DNA of 64,000 bases from PZPK01 sp965230795 (GTDB lineage Bacteria; Pseudomonadota; Gammaproteobacteria; Pseudomonadales; Oleiphilaceae), in the NCBI GenBank assembly GCA_965230795.1, contig OZ246020.1, forward strand, positions 682,001 through 746,000. Reading direction: 5' to 3'. How positions within the stretch are numbered: position 1 is the stretch's first letter; the number at the start of each line of letters is the position of its first letter. Position numbers and translations under genes: made by a program. Positions 17,811-27,110 of the stretch are shown here, piece by piece. The notes beneath the pieces are model-generated. The model had not been told where the DNA came from and did no database searches. It was given only the letters and a program-made list of their open reading frames with translations.

Positions 17811-18314
17811 GTGAAAAAGTCCATTATGGTTGCGATGGCCGAGAATCGCGTTATCGGACGCAATAACAAGCTTCCCTGGTATCTACCCAATGACCTGAAG
17901 TATTTCAAACAGGTGACTATGGGTAAGCCTGTTGTGATGGGACGCTTGACCTTCGAATCCATTGGCAAGCCCCTGCCAGGACGCACCAATATTGTGGTGA
18001 CACGCAATACCGAGTGGCAGTCAGAGGGGGTCCGCGTTGTGCATTCTCTGGAACAAGCCTATGAGCTGGCGGCGTCTATTGCTGAAATTGATGGCGTAGA
18101 TGAACTGATGATCATTGGTGGCGACCAGATCTACCGTTCAGCTTTGGACTCCATCGACCGGCTCTACCTGACAGAAGTTCATGCGGAAGTGGCTGGGGAT
18201 GCCTGGTTTCCTGATTTCGATCGAGATCAATGGCGCGAGATCGCCAGGGAAGACTTCGCCGCGTCGGAGCCTAATCCTTATGACTACAGCTTCGTTGTGT
18301 TGGAGAGAAAGTGA
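17811..18314 (+). CDS. folA: Dihydrofolate reductase
   Basis: FolA reduces dihydrofolate to tetrahydrofolate with NADPH, completing the thymidylate cycle with ThyA. I prefer the GTG start at 17811 (167 residues, MKKSIMVAMAENRVIG) because a GAGGT site lies about 8 bases upstream; a TTG at 17796 would overlap the thyA stop and add unrelated residues. Motifs are the Met20-type loop NRVIGRNNKLPWYLPNDLKYF with the catalytic Asp, VVMGRLTFESIGKPLPGR and the GGDQIY NADPH loop. A GC-rich stem-loop follows directly after the stop. Confidence 0.96.
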   Translation: MKKSIMVAMAENRVIGRNNKLPWYLPNDLKYFKQVTMGKPVVMGRLTFESIGKPLPGRTNIVVTRNTEWQSEGVRVVHSLEQAYELAASIAEIDGVDELMIIGGDQIYRSALDSIDRLYLTEVHAEVAGDAWFPDFDRDQWREIAREDFAASEPNPYDYSFVVLERK

Positions 18315-18334
18315 CCCGGCTTCGGGGCCGGGTC
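18313..18334. terminator. GC-rich stem-loop after folA
   Basis: GACCCGGC and GCCGGGTC form a perfect 8-bp stem around a 6-base loop containing TTCG, immediately after the folA stop and 24 bp before the end of the convergent ilvD. There is no T-run behind the stem on either strand, so it is not a classical intrinsic terminator. It may act as a transcript-stabilising or Rho-assisted end between the convergent genes. Confidence 0.5.
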
Positions 18335-18357
18335 GATAGAAGGGATTGAGTATCTGG

Positions 18358-20202
18358 CTAGTCCAGCATATCCAGATTACGAACACCGCCTTTATCAGCA
18401 CTGGTGGCGAGCAGTGCATACGCTTTCAATGCCGGTGAAACTTTGCGAGTTCGCGTTTCGGCCGGTTTCCAGGCATCTTTGTCTTTGGCTTCCATACGCT
18501 GGCGTCGCTCAGCCAGTTCGGCTTCGCCAAGCTCTACATTGATGCTGCGATTGGGGATGTCGATACGAATGGTGTCGCCTTCCTCAATCAGCGCGATGGC
18601 ACCGCCGGAAGCAGCTTCGGGAGAGGCATGGCCAATGGACAAGCCCGAGGTTCCTCCGGAAAAGCGACCGTCAGTCAGCAAGGCACAGGACTTACCCAGT
18701 CCTTTGGACTTCAGATAGCTGGTAGGGTAGAGCATTTCCTGCATGCCCGGTCCGCCCTTCGGTCCTTCATAGCGAATGATCACTACCTGACCCGCCTGCA
18801 CTTCATCATTCAGAATCCCTTTGACAGCGGCATCCTGACTTTCAAAGATCTTGGCGGTACCGGTGAATACCAGAATCGAGTCATCCACACCGGCAGTTTT
18901 CACCACGCAACCATCTTCCGCGATGTTGCCGTACAACACGGCCAGACCGCCTTCCAGCGAGAAAGCATGGTCGATGGAACGGATACAGCCCTGCGCGCGA
19001 TCGCCGTCCAGAGTCGGCCATCGGGTGGACTGGCTAAACGCGGTTTGGGTGGGAATACCGGCGGGACCGGCTTTAAAGAATTCTGACAGATCCGAGTCGT
19101 TATTACGCATAATGTCCCACTTCTCCAAGGCCTCCGCCATGTTCTTGCTGTGCACGGTGGGGATGTCGGTGTGGAGAATGCCGGCGCGATCCAGTTCACC
19201 CAAAATACCCATGATGCCGCCGGCACGGTGGACATCTTCTATGTGATATTTCGGCGAGTTGGGCGCGACTTTGCAGAGCTGGGGAATGCGTCGGCTCAAT
19301 TCATCGATGCGCTTGAGGTCGAAGTCCAGTTCGGCTTCACGGGCAGCTGCCAGCAAATGCAGAATGGTATTGGTTGACCCCCCCATAGCGACGTCCAGCA
19401 TCACGGCATTTTCAAAGGCTTTGTCATTGGCAATGGAGCGCGGCAGGACGGAATCGTCATTCTGCTCGTAGTAGCGTTTTGCCAGATCCACAATAAGATC
19501 TGCCGCGCGCAGAAAGAGCTTTTCCCGGTCGGCGTGCGTTGCCAGAGTAGTACCGTTACCAGGTAGTGACAGACCGATGGCTTCAGTGAGACAGTTCATT
19601 GAGTTGGCGGTGAACATACCCGAGCAGGAGCCACAGGTAGGACAAGCGCTGCGCTCATATTCTTCGACAGTGGCATCGTCTGCGGAATCATCAGCCGCGA
19701 TGACCATAGCATCTACCAGATCCAGCTTGTGTTCGGAGAGTTTTGTTTTGCCGGCCTCCATGGGGCCTCCGGAAACGAAGATCACCGGTATATTGAGTCG
19801 AAGCGCCGCCATTAGCATTCCGGGAGTGATCTTGTCGCAGTTGGAAATGCAGACCAGGGCGTCAGCGCAGTGGGCGTTCACCATGTATTCCACTGAATCG
19901 GCGATCAATTCCCGAGAAGGCAGGCTGTAGAGCATGCCGTCATGACCCATGGCGATGCCATCATCCACAGCAATCGTATTAAATTCCTTGGCGACACCGC
20001 CGGCACGTTCGATCTGGCGCGCCACTAGTTGGCCCATGTCTTTCAGGTGGACGTGTCCGGGCACGAACTGGGTAAAAGAGTTGGCGATGGCGATAATGGG
20101 TTTCTCAAAATCTTCGGTTTTCATCCCGGTTGCGCGCCATAAAGCGCGAGCGCCCGCCATGTTGCGGCCATGGGTGGATGTCTTGGAACGATAGCTCGGC
20201 AT
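18358..20202 (-). CDS. ilvD: Dihydroxy-acid dehydratase
   Basis: IlvD dehydrates 2,3-dihydroxy acids to 2-keto acids in valine, leucine and isoleucine synthesis, using an iron-sulfur cluster. I choose the ATG at 20202 because the protein then begins MPSYRSKTSTHGRNMAGARALWRATG, matching E. coli IlvD closely and giving 614 residues; the frame is open 53 codons further up but that stretch is unrelated to the family. Cluster and catalytic regions are CISNCDKITPGM, SACPTCGSCSGMFTANSMNCL and the C-terminal DGRFSGGTSGLSIGH. It stands alone without other ilv genes. Confidence 0.97.
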   Translation of the reverse strand: MPSYRSKTSTHGRNMAGARALWRATGMKTEDFEKPIIAIANSFTQFVPGHVHLKDMGQLVARQIERAGGVAKEFNTIAVDDGIAMGHDGMLYSLPSRELIADSVEYMVNAHCADALVCISNCDKITPGMLMAALRLNIPVIFVSGGPMEAGKTKLSEHKLDLVDAMVIAADDSADDATVEEYERSACPTCGSCSGMFTANSMNCLTEAIGLSLPGNGTTLATHADREKLFLRAADLIVDLAKRYYEQNDDSVLPRSIANDKAFENAVMLDVAMGGSTNTILHLLAAAREAELDFDLKRIDELSRRIPQLCKVAPNSPKYHIEDVHRAGGIMGILGELDRAGILHTDIPTVHSKNMAEALEKWDIMRNNDSDLSEFFKAGPAGIPTQTAFSQSTRWPTLDGDRAQGCIRSIDHAFSLEGGLAVLYGNIAEDGCVVKTAGVDDSILVFTGTAKIFESQDAAVKGILNDEVQAGQVVIIRYEGPKGGPGMQEMLYPTSYLKSKGLGKSCALLTDGRFSGGTSGLSIGHASPEAASGGAIALIEEGDTIRIDIPNRSINVELGEAELAERRQRMEAKDKDAWKPAETRTRKVSPALKAYALLATSADKGGVRNLDMLD

Positions 20203-20453
20203 GTTTGGTCTCTTCTGTGTCGTGGTGTTGTACTTGTCGGGCATATGCCAAAGTGCAAATGGCCACACAGAATAGCAGAAATAAAATCGTCTCGCATGGG
20301 GCCGGAGCCCGAATTGTCGAGTATCCGGGGCAGACGAATTTTTTGTTACAGTCGTACTCAAAATTCCATTCTTGGCGTATGCTAAGAAATATAAACTCGG
20401 GCCGAAATATGCGGTGATTTTTGATTGAGTAAGCTTGTTTGCGGGAGGTTGTT

Positions 20454-21050
20454 ATGGCCGATTCGATGATGAAATCCGTACCCCTGTTCCCACTAAATGC
20501 GCTGGTTTGTCCCCGTGGTCGTATTCCCCTGCGTGTGTTTGAAACCCGGTATCTTGATATGGTGTCCCGCTGCCTGCGCGAGCAATCAGGTTTTGTGATC
20601 GTGATGCTGCGTGAGGGGGATGAGGTGGGCAAAGGCAATGGCGAGTTTTATCAGGTTGGTACGCTGGTGCGCATTGTTGATTTTGGTCAGTCGGACGCTG
20701 GCGTACTCGACATCACGTGTGAAGGTCTGTATCGGGTAAGTATTTTGTCCAGTCATCAGCAGCGGGATGGCCTTTGGCTTGGCGATATTCAGCGTAGCTG
20801 CGAAGAGTCGTTTATCGCTCTGCCTGATCAATATGAAGATTTGAAAGCGGTGCTCAAGGCCTTAGTCCAGCACCCCATGGTAGAAGAGTTGAATCTCGAC
20901 ATCGATTACCATGACGGCCGCCAGGTGGGTTGGCGTTTGACAGAACTGTTGCCCCTTGATAACTGGCAAAAACAGCATCTGTTTGAGATGGACGATACCT
21001 TGAGTCGCCTGCAGACCCTGTCGGATCAACTCAGTATGATGGTGTCATAG
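20454..21050 (+). CDS. Lon N-terminal (substrate-binding) domain protein
   Basis: A 198-residue protein from the ATG at 20454, which is preceded by GGGAGG at the right distance; a TTG at 20439 is less likely. It opens with VPLFPLNALVCPRGRIPLRVFETRYLDMVSRCL, typical of the Lon N-terminal/PUA-like domain, and has no ATPase or protease part. Stand-alone Lon-N proteins are common in gammaproteobacteria and have no established function; peptide or substrate binding is inferred from the domain. Its stop overlaps the convergent DedA-PAP2 gene by a few bases. Confidence 0.85.
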   Translation: MADSMMKSVPLFPLNALVCPRGRIPLRVFETRYLDMVSRCLREQSGFVIVMLREGDEVGKGNGEFYQVGTLVRIVDFGQSDAGVLDITCEGLYRVSILSSHQQRDGLWLGDIQRSCEESFIALPDQYEDLKAVLKALVQHPMVEELNLDIDYHDGRQVGWRLTELLPLDNWQKQHLFEMDDTLSRLQTLSDQLSMMVS

Positions 21051-22493
21051 AGCATACAGGGCCAGCGCATAATCATAGCGCACATAGATATAGCAAGCTG
21101 CTGCGCCGATCCACAGTGTCAGCACAATCAACCAGTCGTAGGCCCTGCGCTCCAGATTGAACAACTGGCGTCGGGTGTAGCGGCTGTAGAAGGTGCGCGT
21201 TGCCGCACATATGGCCAGGCCAAGACTGATTCCCCCAATGATATCCGAGAACCAATGCACGCCCAGAAACACGCGGCTGAGAGCGATCAGCACAAAAGGG
21301 ATGGCCATGGCGGTATAGATTTGCCAACGCACTCTGTGAGCCTGGTTTTGGGCGATGAAACTGGCGGCCAGTCCAAAGAAAACCGTGGTGCCGCTGCTGT
21401 GTCCACTGGGGTAAGCGAAGCTCTCAATTGAAGCGGTGACCCATTCCGGCCGAGCAATGGCAAACAGGTTTTTCAGGCCATGAGTAATGATTGCGGTTGC
21501 TAAACCTCCTGCCGCTAAAAAGGCCGCTTCTGTTTTTGCGCCTCTGAGTAAAAACACGGCGATGAGTAAGCCAAAGGACAAGTAGAGAAAGGCTTCATCT
21601 CCCAGCATCGTCAGGCCGAGCAGGACTCGATCGAGCCATTCGCTTCTCAAGGTCAAAGCGAAATCAAGTAGAAACTGGTCAACAGCATGCAGCGCGCCGA
21701 AGGACAGACTGATGCTCGTCCACGCCAGAAAAAAAACGATCATGCCAAGACCCAGAGTAATGGATGCAAGGGGAAATTCCCGCGGGGGCTCGTGGTAGCG
21801 GGTCAGAAAAATCCAGCATCGGCGAAACCAGCGCGAGTTACTCTTGTAGATCTCCAGCGAGTCATACCAGCTGCTGCCTTTCTGGAGGTGAATGTGGACA
21901 TAACGAAACAGCAACACAATAACCACAAGGCCACTGACCAGGCCGATTAAGACGCTGTAAAAATGATCCGGCAGGGCAATCTGGGCGGCAGCACCGGTAA
22001 GGTAGCCGGGCAGCAGATAAAAGGGTGACCAGGCGATTGCCGACAGAATATTGAAGCTAAGAAAGCGCCACTGGGACATTCCCAGCATGCCGGCGACGAT
22101 GGGAATCACGGGTCGAATTGGGCCGACAAAGCGACCGATGACGACGCTCTTGCCACCATGTTTACGAAAAAACGCTTCTCCCTGTGCCATCGCTTTGGGA
22201 TAGCGGGAAATAGGCCAGCGAGTGCGCAAGCTGTCACGGAAAAAGTGGCCCAGGTAAAAGCTGATGCCGTCACCGGCGACTGCGCCCAGAAAACCTGCCA
22301 GCAAGGCCTGAAAAAGCGGAAAATCCAGGCTGCCAGCCAGTGCGGCTACCAGAAAAAGCAGCAACACACCGGGAACGATGATGCCTGCCAGAGCCAGGGA
22401 TTCGACAAAGGCAATGGCAAAGATACTGAGCAAAACCCAGTCCGGATTCTCATTGAGCCAGTCAATTAGCGGTTGTACATCGGCGGCGGTCAT
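21045..22493 (-). CDS. DedA-family membrane protein fused to PAP2 lipid phosphatase
   Basis: 482 residues, two fused membrane modules. Residues about 20-200 are a DedA/VTT domain (ESLALAGIIVPG near the start, RFVGPIRPVIPIVAGMLGMSQWRF as core motif), a family that includes undecaprenyl-phosphate and phospholipid translocases. Residues about 240-440 are a PAP2 phosphatase with all three motifs: KNLFAIARP, PSGHSSG and SRVFLGVHWFSD. The fusion suggests dephosphorylation of a polyprenyl or lipid pyrophosphate coupled to flipping of the monophosphate; this is inference from domains. Fused DedA-PAP2 proteins are known in proteobacteria. The gene overlaps the convergent Lon-N gene by 6 bp. Confidence 0.9.
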   Translation of the reverse strand: MTAADVQPLIDWLNENPDWVLLSIFAIAFVESLALAGIIVPGVLLLFLVAALAGSLDFPLFQALLAGFLGAVAGDGISFYLGHFFRDSLRTRWPISRYPKAMAQGEAFFRKHGGKSVVIGRFVGPIRPVIPIVAGMLGMSQWRFLSFNILSAIAWSPFYLLPGYLTGAAAQIALPDHFYSVLIGLVSGLVVIVLLFRYVHIHLQKGSSWYDSLEIYKSNSRWFRRCWIFLTRYHEPPREFPLASITLGLGMIVFFLAWTSISLSFGALHAVDQFLLDFALTLRSEWLDRVLLGLTMLGDEAFLYLSFGLLIAVFLLRGAKTEAAFLAAGGLATAIITHGLKNLFAIARPEWVTASIESFAYPSGHSSGTTVFFGLAASFIAQNQAHRVRWQIYTAMAIPFVLIALSRVFLGVHWFSDIIGGISLGLAICAATRTFYSRYTRRQLFNLERRAYDWLIVLTLWIGAAACYIYVRYDYALALYAL

Positions 22494-22539
22494 TGCAGTG
22501 CGGGTGCTGGATGAAAAGGAAAACTCTCAATAAAAGAGA

Positions 22540-23526
22540 TCAGTGATGATGGCAAACCCGATTGTGCCCATTTTTCTGGGCTTCGACCAGCGCAATGTCC
22601 GCATCGTTGATAAAGCTGGTAACTGAGCTCTCGCGTGTACCCGATTGATATGAGGTGCAGCCGAGGCTCACGGTGATTGACTCAACGTTCGGCCAGCTGT
22701 TTTCTTCGATGGCGCGACGGATGCGTTCGGCAATGACCAGAACGCCTTCGGAGGGCGTGCAGGGCAGCAAGAGATAGAAGGTGGCATTGTCATCGCAATA
22801 CTGGCTGTCGCCAGCGCGAATCATGCTGCCGAGGGTCTGTGAAAATTGTTGCAGCAAATGGTTGGTGGTAACACTGCTGTGGGCTTCAGACAGCTGAGGG
22901 AAATAATCAATTTCCAGTGCAATCAGCGACAGGGGCTTGCCTGTTCGATCGGCTCGGCACAGTTCCTTGCCAAGGGTATCTTCCAGATGCCTGTAGTTGT
23001 AGGCTCCGGTCAAAGGATCCCGAATCGCCAACTCGACCAGGGTTCGACTGCGTTGTTGATGCAGCTTGGCGTAAGCGCTGGCCAGGGCGATCAGTAAGCT
23101 ATAGCAGGCGGCAAATCCGAGAGCAGGTAATAAACCCTGTCCGAATAGCAGAGCGAGTGACATCAGTACGATAGCGATACCACTGAATACATTGGCCTGA
23201 CGCAGAGGTAGCGCAATAAAACCCAGCAAACCCAGGGGAAATAGCCAGTGCTTGATCTGATCAGCATGGGCAGGCGCATCGCTGAGTATGAGCACCAGCG
23301 CGGCACCGAGGATCCAGACGTTGCTACGCCGGGTTTTAATGCCTTCCGGTGCAAAACGCTCGTAGGCCGCCGCACAGAGAAACAGAATAAGCAGGGTGCT
23401 GCTGGTATAAACCAGTTCATATAGTCCGTAGCGGTAGTTCTGGAATACCAGCAGAGCCATGACGCCGGCATAGAGCAAATAGAGCGCCGCCAACACCTGG
23501 TTCAAGAGTTGATCTTCGGCCTTCAT
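22540..23526 (-). CDS. Membrane GGDEF-family protein with degenerate active site
   Basis: 328 residues: about six hydrophobic segments in the first 150, then a GGDEF fold starting at DPLTGAYNYRHLEDTL and ending with ITVSLGCTSYQSG. The signature that should read (G/S)GDEF is instead CDDNATF (in QYCDDNATFYLLLP), and the metal-binding region is EIDYFPQL where EIDHFK is usual. Diguanylate cyclase activity is therefore unlikely; it may bind GTP or c-di-GMP or act as a partner. The start overlaps the stop of the upstream GGDEF gene by 4 bp, so the two are translationally coupled. Confidence 0.8.
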   Translation of the reverse strand: MKAEDQLLNQVLAALYLLYAGVMALLVFQNYRYGLYELVYTSSTLLILFLCAAAYERFAPEGIKTRRSNVWILGAALVLILSDAPAHADQIKHWLFPLGLLGFIALPLRQANVFSGIAIVLMSLALLFGQGLLPALGFAACYSLLIALASAYAKLHQQRSRTLVELAIRDPLTGAYNYRHLEDTLGKELCRADRTGKPLSLIALEIDYFPQLSEAHSSVTTNHLLQQFSQTLGSMIRAGDSQYCDDNATFYLLLPCTPSEGVLVIAERIRRAIEENSWPNVESITVSLGCTSYQSGTRESSVTSFINDADIALVEAQKNGHNRVCHHH

Positions 23527-24563
23527 GAATTGGTGTCCTTGTCATCGCCGGCAGGCTTTCCATTGCCATTACCATTGCCGTCACCACCATCGGGTGCACG
23601 ATACAATGCAGTGCGGTTGCTGCCTTTATTCTGACTGTCTTTGAGAGCCAGGGCAGCGCGTCGGGTTAGCGTTGAGCAATCATCACCGACATTGAGGCCG
23701 GCGACTCCAACGCTGATGGTGATGTTCTCATCCTTAATGCTGATTTCCTTTCGAATTTTGACACGCAGGGAATTGGCAATCTTGACCGCCTGGGCCGAGC
23801 TGGTGTGTGGCAGCACGATGAGAAATTCATGCTGCTCCCACAGATAATAGCTGTCAAACAGTCTCAGGTTATTATGCAGCAGCTTGCCAAGGTGAATGGT
23901 CACGGTGTCCTGCTCTTTGCGGCTGAGTTTGGACAGACAAATCGGGTCAATAGCCAGGGCCATGGTGGCCAGGTCGCTGCCTTCACGCTCGCTGCGCTGA
24001 ATTTCCTTGGTCAGGTCGTCGTCAAGGTGTTCGCGCGTCGCGGCCGTGGTCAGGTTATCTGTGCGTCGCAGCGGGCGAAGCTGGCGGCGCCTCACTTCCC
24101 GCAGATACACCAGACTGCAGCCGATGCCCAGGTACATGATGTAATTGGCAATGAGCTGAATGGTTTCAATTCTGGCAGGTCTCAGATGAATAATGATGAC
24201 CAGCAAAAGCGAATAAATGCCCACGAGCCAAAGCGCGGGTTTGAACTCGTAGAAATATAAAATCAGCAAGGGAATCAGAAAGCTCCAAAGATGCAGCTCT
24301 CGAACACCCAGCGCCATGGCTGCCAGGGTGATGATGGCCAGGGACAGACAGAACTGGCGCGCGCGCTGGCGTATTCGTTCGGGCTCGGGCAGATCCAGAA
24401 TGCCGCTGCGCCCCAAAAGCAAGAGTGCACAGATGACAAAGGCAAATCCCGCGGTCAGCAATTGGCCGAACAACAAAGCTAATCCAGCCAGCACGGCACT
24501 GAATACAATGGAATACAGATAGGGACGTGATTGGAGCAGAAGCTGGTGGTCGGTCTGTGACAT
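23523..24563 (-). CDS. Membrane GGDEF-family protein with degenerate active site (second)
   Basis: About 346 residues from the ATG at 24563; the frame is open to a TTG at 24647 that would touch the preceding gene. Five or six membrane segments are followed by a GGDEF-like fold (DNLTTAATREHLDDDL to NITISVGVAGL). The signature is WEQHEF in YLWEQHEFLIVLP where GGDEF is expected, so both glycines are lost, and cyclase activity is unlikely. The C-terminus is a Gly/Asn/Asp-rich tail (GNGNGNGKPAGDD). It is coupled to the downstream GGDEF gene by a 4-bp overlap and sits behind fliK-like and flhB-like genes, which suggests a link to flagellar control. Confidence 0.75.
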   Translation of the reverse strand: MSQTDHQLLLQSRPYLYSIVFSAVLAGLALLFGQLLTAGFAFVICALLLLGRSGILDLPEPERIRQRARQFCLSLAIITLAAMALGVRELHLWSFLIPLLILYFYEFKPALWLVGIYSLLLVIIIHLRPARIETIQLIANYIMYLGIGCSLVYLREVRRRQLRPLRRTDNLTTAATREHLDDDLTKEIQRSEREGSDLATMALAIDPICLSKLSRKEQDTVTIHLGKLLHNNLRLFDSYYLWEQHEFLIVLPHTSSAQAVKIANSLRVKIRKEISIKDENITISVGVAGLNVGDDCSTLTRRAALALKDSQNKGSNRTALYRAPDGGDGNGNGNGKPAGDDKDTNS

Positions 24564-24643
24564 GAGAGTTTTGGGCTGGTCTCTTGCAATAGTCGCGTTG
24601 TGATCGAAAGGGCTGTTATCAATCAAGTAGTTATCAGCATAGC

Positions 24644-24949
24644 TCAATTCTCATCATCGTCATGTTTTGCAACGTCATCGGGATTGAAACCCTGAGGTGT
24701 TTTGCCCTGAAGATAGTAGGCGAAGGCGATAATTTCGGCAATCACGCGGTACAGCAACTCGGGAATTTCATCACCCAGCTCCAGCGTGGCGAGAGTATTC
24801 ACCAGATCACTGTTTTCGTAGAGCGGAACATTGTGCTCGCGAGCGAGCCGAATAATCTCCTCAGCCACAGCATCTTCTCCTTTGGCGGTGACTTTCGGAG
24901 CTGTAATTTCATCATACTTCAGTGCGACAGCTTTTGGTAAATCAGTCAT
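24644..24949 (-). CDS. FlhB C-terminal-domain-like protein
   Basis: 101 residues from an ATG at 24949 that overlaps the upstream stop as ATGA. The sequence (AVALKYDEITAPKVTAKGEDAVAEEIIRLAREHNVPLYENSDLVNTLATLELGDEIPELLYRVIAEI) matches the cytoplasmic FlhB/YscU C-terminal domain but lacks the membrane part. At the position of the NPTH autocleavage motif no such motif remains. Free-standing FlhB-C homologues occur in many flagellated bacteria, often beside fliK, and may partly substitute for FlhB in substrate switching. Here it is translationally coupled to fliK. Confidence 0.85.
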   Translation of the reverse strand: MTDLPKAVALKYDEITAPKVTAKGEDAVAEEIIRLAREHNVPLYENSDLVNTLATLELGDEIPELLYRVIAEIIAFAYYLQGKTPQGFNPDDVAKHDDDEN

Positions 24950-26847
24950 GCTTTGATGTCCACCAGGTTGTGCTGAATAGGATTGGGTGTTGCCTTGGGC
25001 TGACCCTGCTGGCACACGATCTCATCCACTTCCAGGCCCAGCTCCTGAAGCCGTTCCCGAAAATGCGAGCGCTCTTTTTCCAACAAGGCATGGGTCGATG
25101 CCTGCTCAGCCCACAGGGTTGATGATACCGCCGGTGGAGACAGTTTTACCTGCACATGAATGGGGCCAAGTGATTCGAGATCGAAGGACAATGCAATCGT
25201 CCATTGGGGCTTTTTGTCTTTCTTTTCCTGGTCACGGTTTTTTTCCTCTTCCTTGTCGATACGTATCTGGAAGCTCTGCACCTGCTGGCCGTTGAGGATT
25301 GGGAGTTCAACGAACCAGGATTGCTGCGTGACGTTGTCCGCGGTGTTGGTTTGACTTTGATACACACTATTCAGCTGGTTGAAATGGATGCGATTCAGCA
25401 TTCCTGCCAGCAATTTCAGCAACTGTCCCGTCGAGAGTTCTTGGTCAGCAAGAATATGGCTGGCTCGCTTCGCCGACGCATTGAGTGACAGCATATGGGG
25501 AAACTCAAATGCCTGCTTCAGCAGTTCCGGTTGCGCCAGTCCTTCAAGACCTGGTCGGGCACCCGCTTCCTGTGGCGGCGATTTTTGCATCTGGGACAGT
25601 GCGGCGACGAGTTGCATCAATACCCCTTTCAAATCCGGGCTGGGAAGCTGATACGCAGAGCCCGAAAGTGGCGGGCCGGAACCGGATGCCGAGGGCGCTG
25701 GAGATGCAGAATGCGTGTTGGTCAGAAGCGTTTTGAGTGGTGTTGAATCCAGCAGACGTTTGGCATGTTGCAACAGGGCCTGGCTTGCCGACAGCTGATC
25801 GCTTGAGAGTCCTTGAGACGAAGCGTTAACACCGCTTGAGGGGCCTGAAGAAACAGGTGTTGTCGCGGTATTCAACGATTGATCGGCCGGACCCGTTGAC
25901 GGCGTTGTCGGTGTCGATGGTGTTGAAGGTGCTTGCAACAGTTCCCTGACGGACTGAATCAAAAGCGTTGCATCAACCGGCGGGCTGTTACTACCCGTCT
26001 GAGGTGTGGCTCCGGCGAGGGTGCGCAGAGCCTGTTGGATTAAAACCTGGCTTTGAAACATCTGCTGAACGGCTTGCCGGGGATTCTCCCCCGATACCGG
26101 TTTTAGCAGGCTGGCTTCATAGGCGATGCCACTATGTTTGATTGCTCTGACCAAAGCCTGCAAGGATGCCTCCTGAGACAGTTCTCTGGACGCATTTACC
26201 GTGCTTGGGCTGTTCGATGCGCTTGGCCCCGATGCTTCCGCGGGTGCCGCAATAGCGGGGGCTCGATTTTCCGTTGCTCGCAATAATGTCGACAGCTCGA
26301 CAATCTGTTTTGTCGAGCTCAGGGCGGAATCAAGAATGGCTGTCAGCAATTGCGCCTGCTGGCTTAACGGCGGCGATGCGGGCGTCGTTTGTGAGGCTAT
26401 TTGCCGTAATGCTTCGAAGCCTTCGCTGAGGGGAATTTGTCTTGCCATGGTTTGACTCACCGCCCTGATCAGGCTGCTGACATCCTGGCTGCTCTGCGCT
26501 GCCGAGGTGCTTGCCGGCCGGGTAATGACAAGGCCATCTCCCGGCCTGTACTGGACTTCAATGGTCTGGTTTTTTTGCAAAGGAATGCTTGTGTTGACAA
26601 GAACGCTGCGGCCACTGAGTTTGATCAGCCACTGATTCGCAGATTCAGCCGTTTTTGCCGGTTCAGCGTTCTGATTGCTCTGCATCATTTGAGGATCAGA
26701 GGCCAGTTGTCCGAGTACTTTGGCAATGTAGGTTCTTGCCGCCTCAAGCTTCAGGGTTTCAATGGCCACAGGTTTCAGGTCAGCATTCAGTGCTGAATGC
26801 GAAATCAGGTCTTTCGGGGAACCCAGGTGTTTGGAAATATCCATCAT
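24946..26847 (-). CDS. fliK: FliK-like flagellar hook-length control protein
   Basis: 633 residues. The middle is long and low in complexity (Ser, Pro, Thr, Gln, Ala rich), as in hook-length rulers. The C-terminal 120 residues carry the FliK C-domain: FQIRIDKEEEKN...WTIALSFDLESLGPIHVQVKLSPPAVSSTLWAEQASTHALLEKERSHFRERLQELGLEVDEI. FliK measures hook length and switches the export gate through FlhB. It is coupled by an ATGA overlap to the FlhB-C-like gene, which fits that partnership. It is not near other flagellar structural genes here, so it may be a second FliK-type protein. Confidence 0.75.
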   Translation of the reverse strand: MMDISKHLGSPKDLISHSALNADLKPVAIETLKLEAARTYIAKVLGQLASDPQMMQSNQNAEPAKTAESANQWLIKLSGRSVLVNTSIPLQKNQTIEVQYRPGDGLVITRPASTSAAQSSQDVSSLIRAVSQTMARQIPLSEGFEALRQIASQTTPASPPLSQQAQLLTAILDSALSSTKQIVELSTLLRATENRAPAIAAPAEASGPSASNSPSTVNASRELSQEASLQALVRAIKHSGIAYEASLLKPVSGENPRQAVQQMFQSQVLIQQALRTLAGATPQTGSNSPPVDATLLIQSVRELLQAPSTPSTPTTPSTGPADQSLNTATTPVSSGPSSGVNASSQGLSSDQLSASQALLQHAKRLLDSTPLKTLLTNTHSASPAPSASGSGPPLSGSAYQLPSPDLKGVLMQLVAALSQMQKSPPQEAGARPGLEGLAQPELLKQAFEFPHMLSLNASAKRASHILADQELSTGQLLKLLAGMLNRIHFNQLNSVYQSQTNTADNVTQQSWFVELPILNGQQVQSFQIRIDKEEEKNRDQEKKDKKPQWTIALSFDLESLGPIHVQVKLSPPAVSSTLWAEQASTHALLEKERSHFRERLQELGLEVDEIVCQQGQPKATPNPIQHNLVDIKA

Positions 26848-27006
26848 CGAAACTCGCGCGTGCTTCAGTTCACTATAGCGTTTGCGTTCAGGGTTTGTCA
26901 GCCATCGAGACCCGGATTCAGACGCCGAGCCCGCCAGAATGGCTTAGAATATGTGATCAAGCTCCCAATCAAAGGCTGCCCACCTTAATTCGCCTGACAT
27001 CCCCTA

Positions 27007-27012
27007 TATAAT
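27007..27012 (+). promoter_or_regulatory. Possible -10 box upstream of the large lipoprotein gene
   Basis: A perfect TATAAT lies about 100 bp before the lipoprotein start. The upstream -35 region (around 26985, TTAATT) is a poor match, so this is only a candidate sigma-70 promoter. It sits in the 263-bp divergent gap between fliK and the lipoprotein gene. Confidence 0.4.
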
Positions 27013-27110
27013 GGCCGCTGCGCTGAAGACCTCCAGACCTGAAAGATAAAGAGAATGGGTCGCGGATGACGGTGTACAGATACGGATACTCGGCAATAGG
27101 AAAAGTGTTG

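Noticed and set aside
18358..20361. Longer ilvD with a 53-residue N-terminal extension
   Set aside because: The extension has no similarity to IlvD, while the internal ATG gives the exact family N-terminus.
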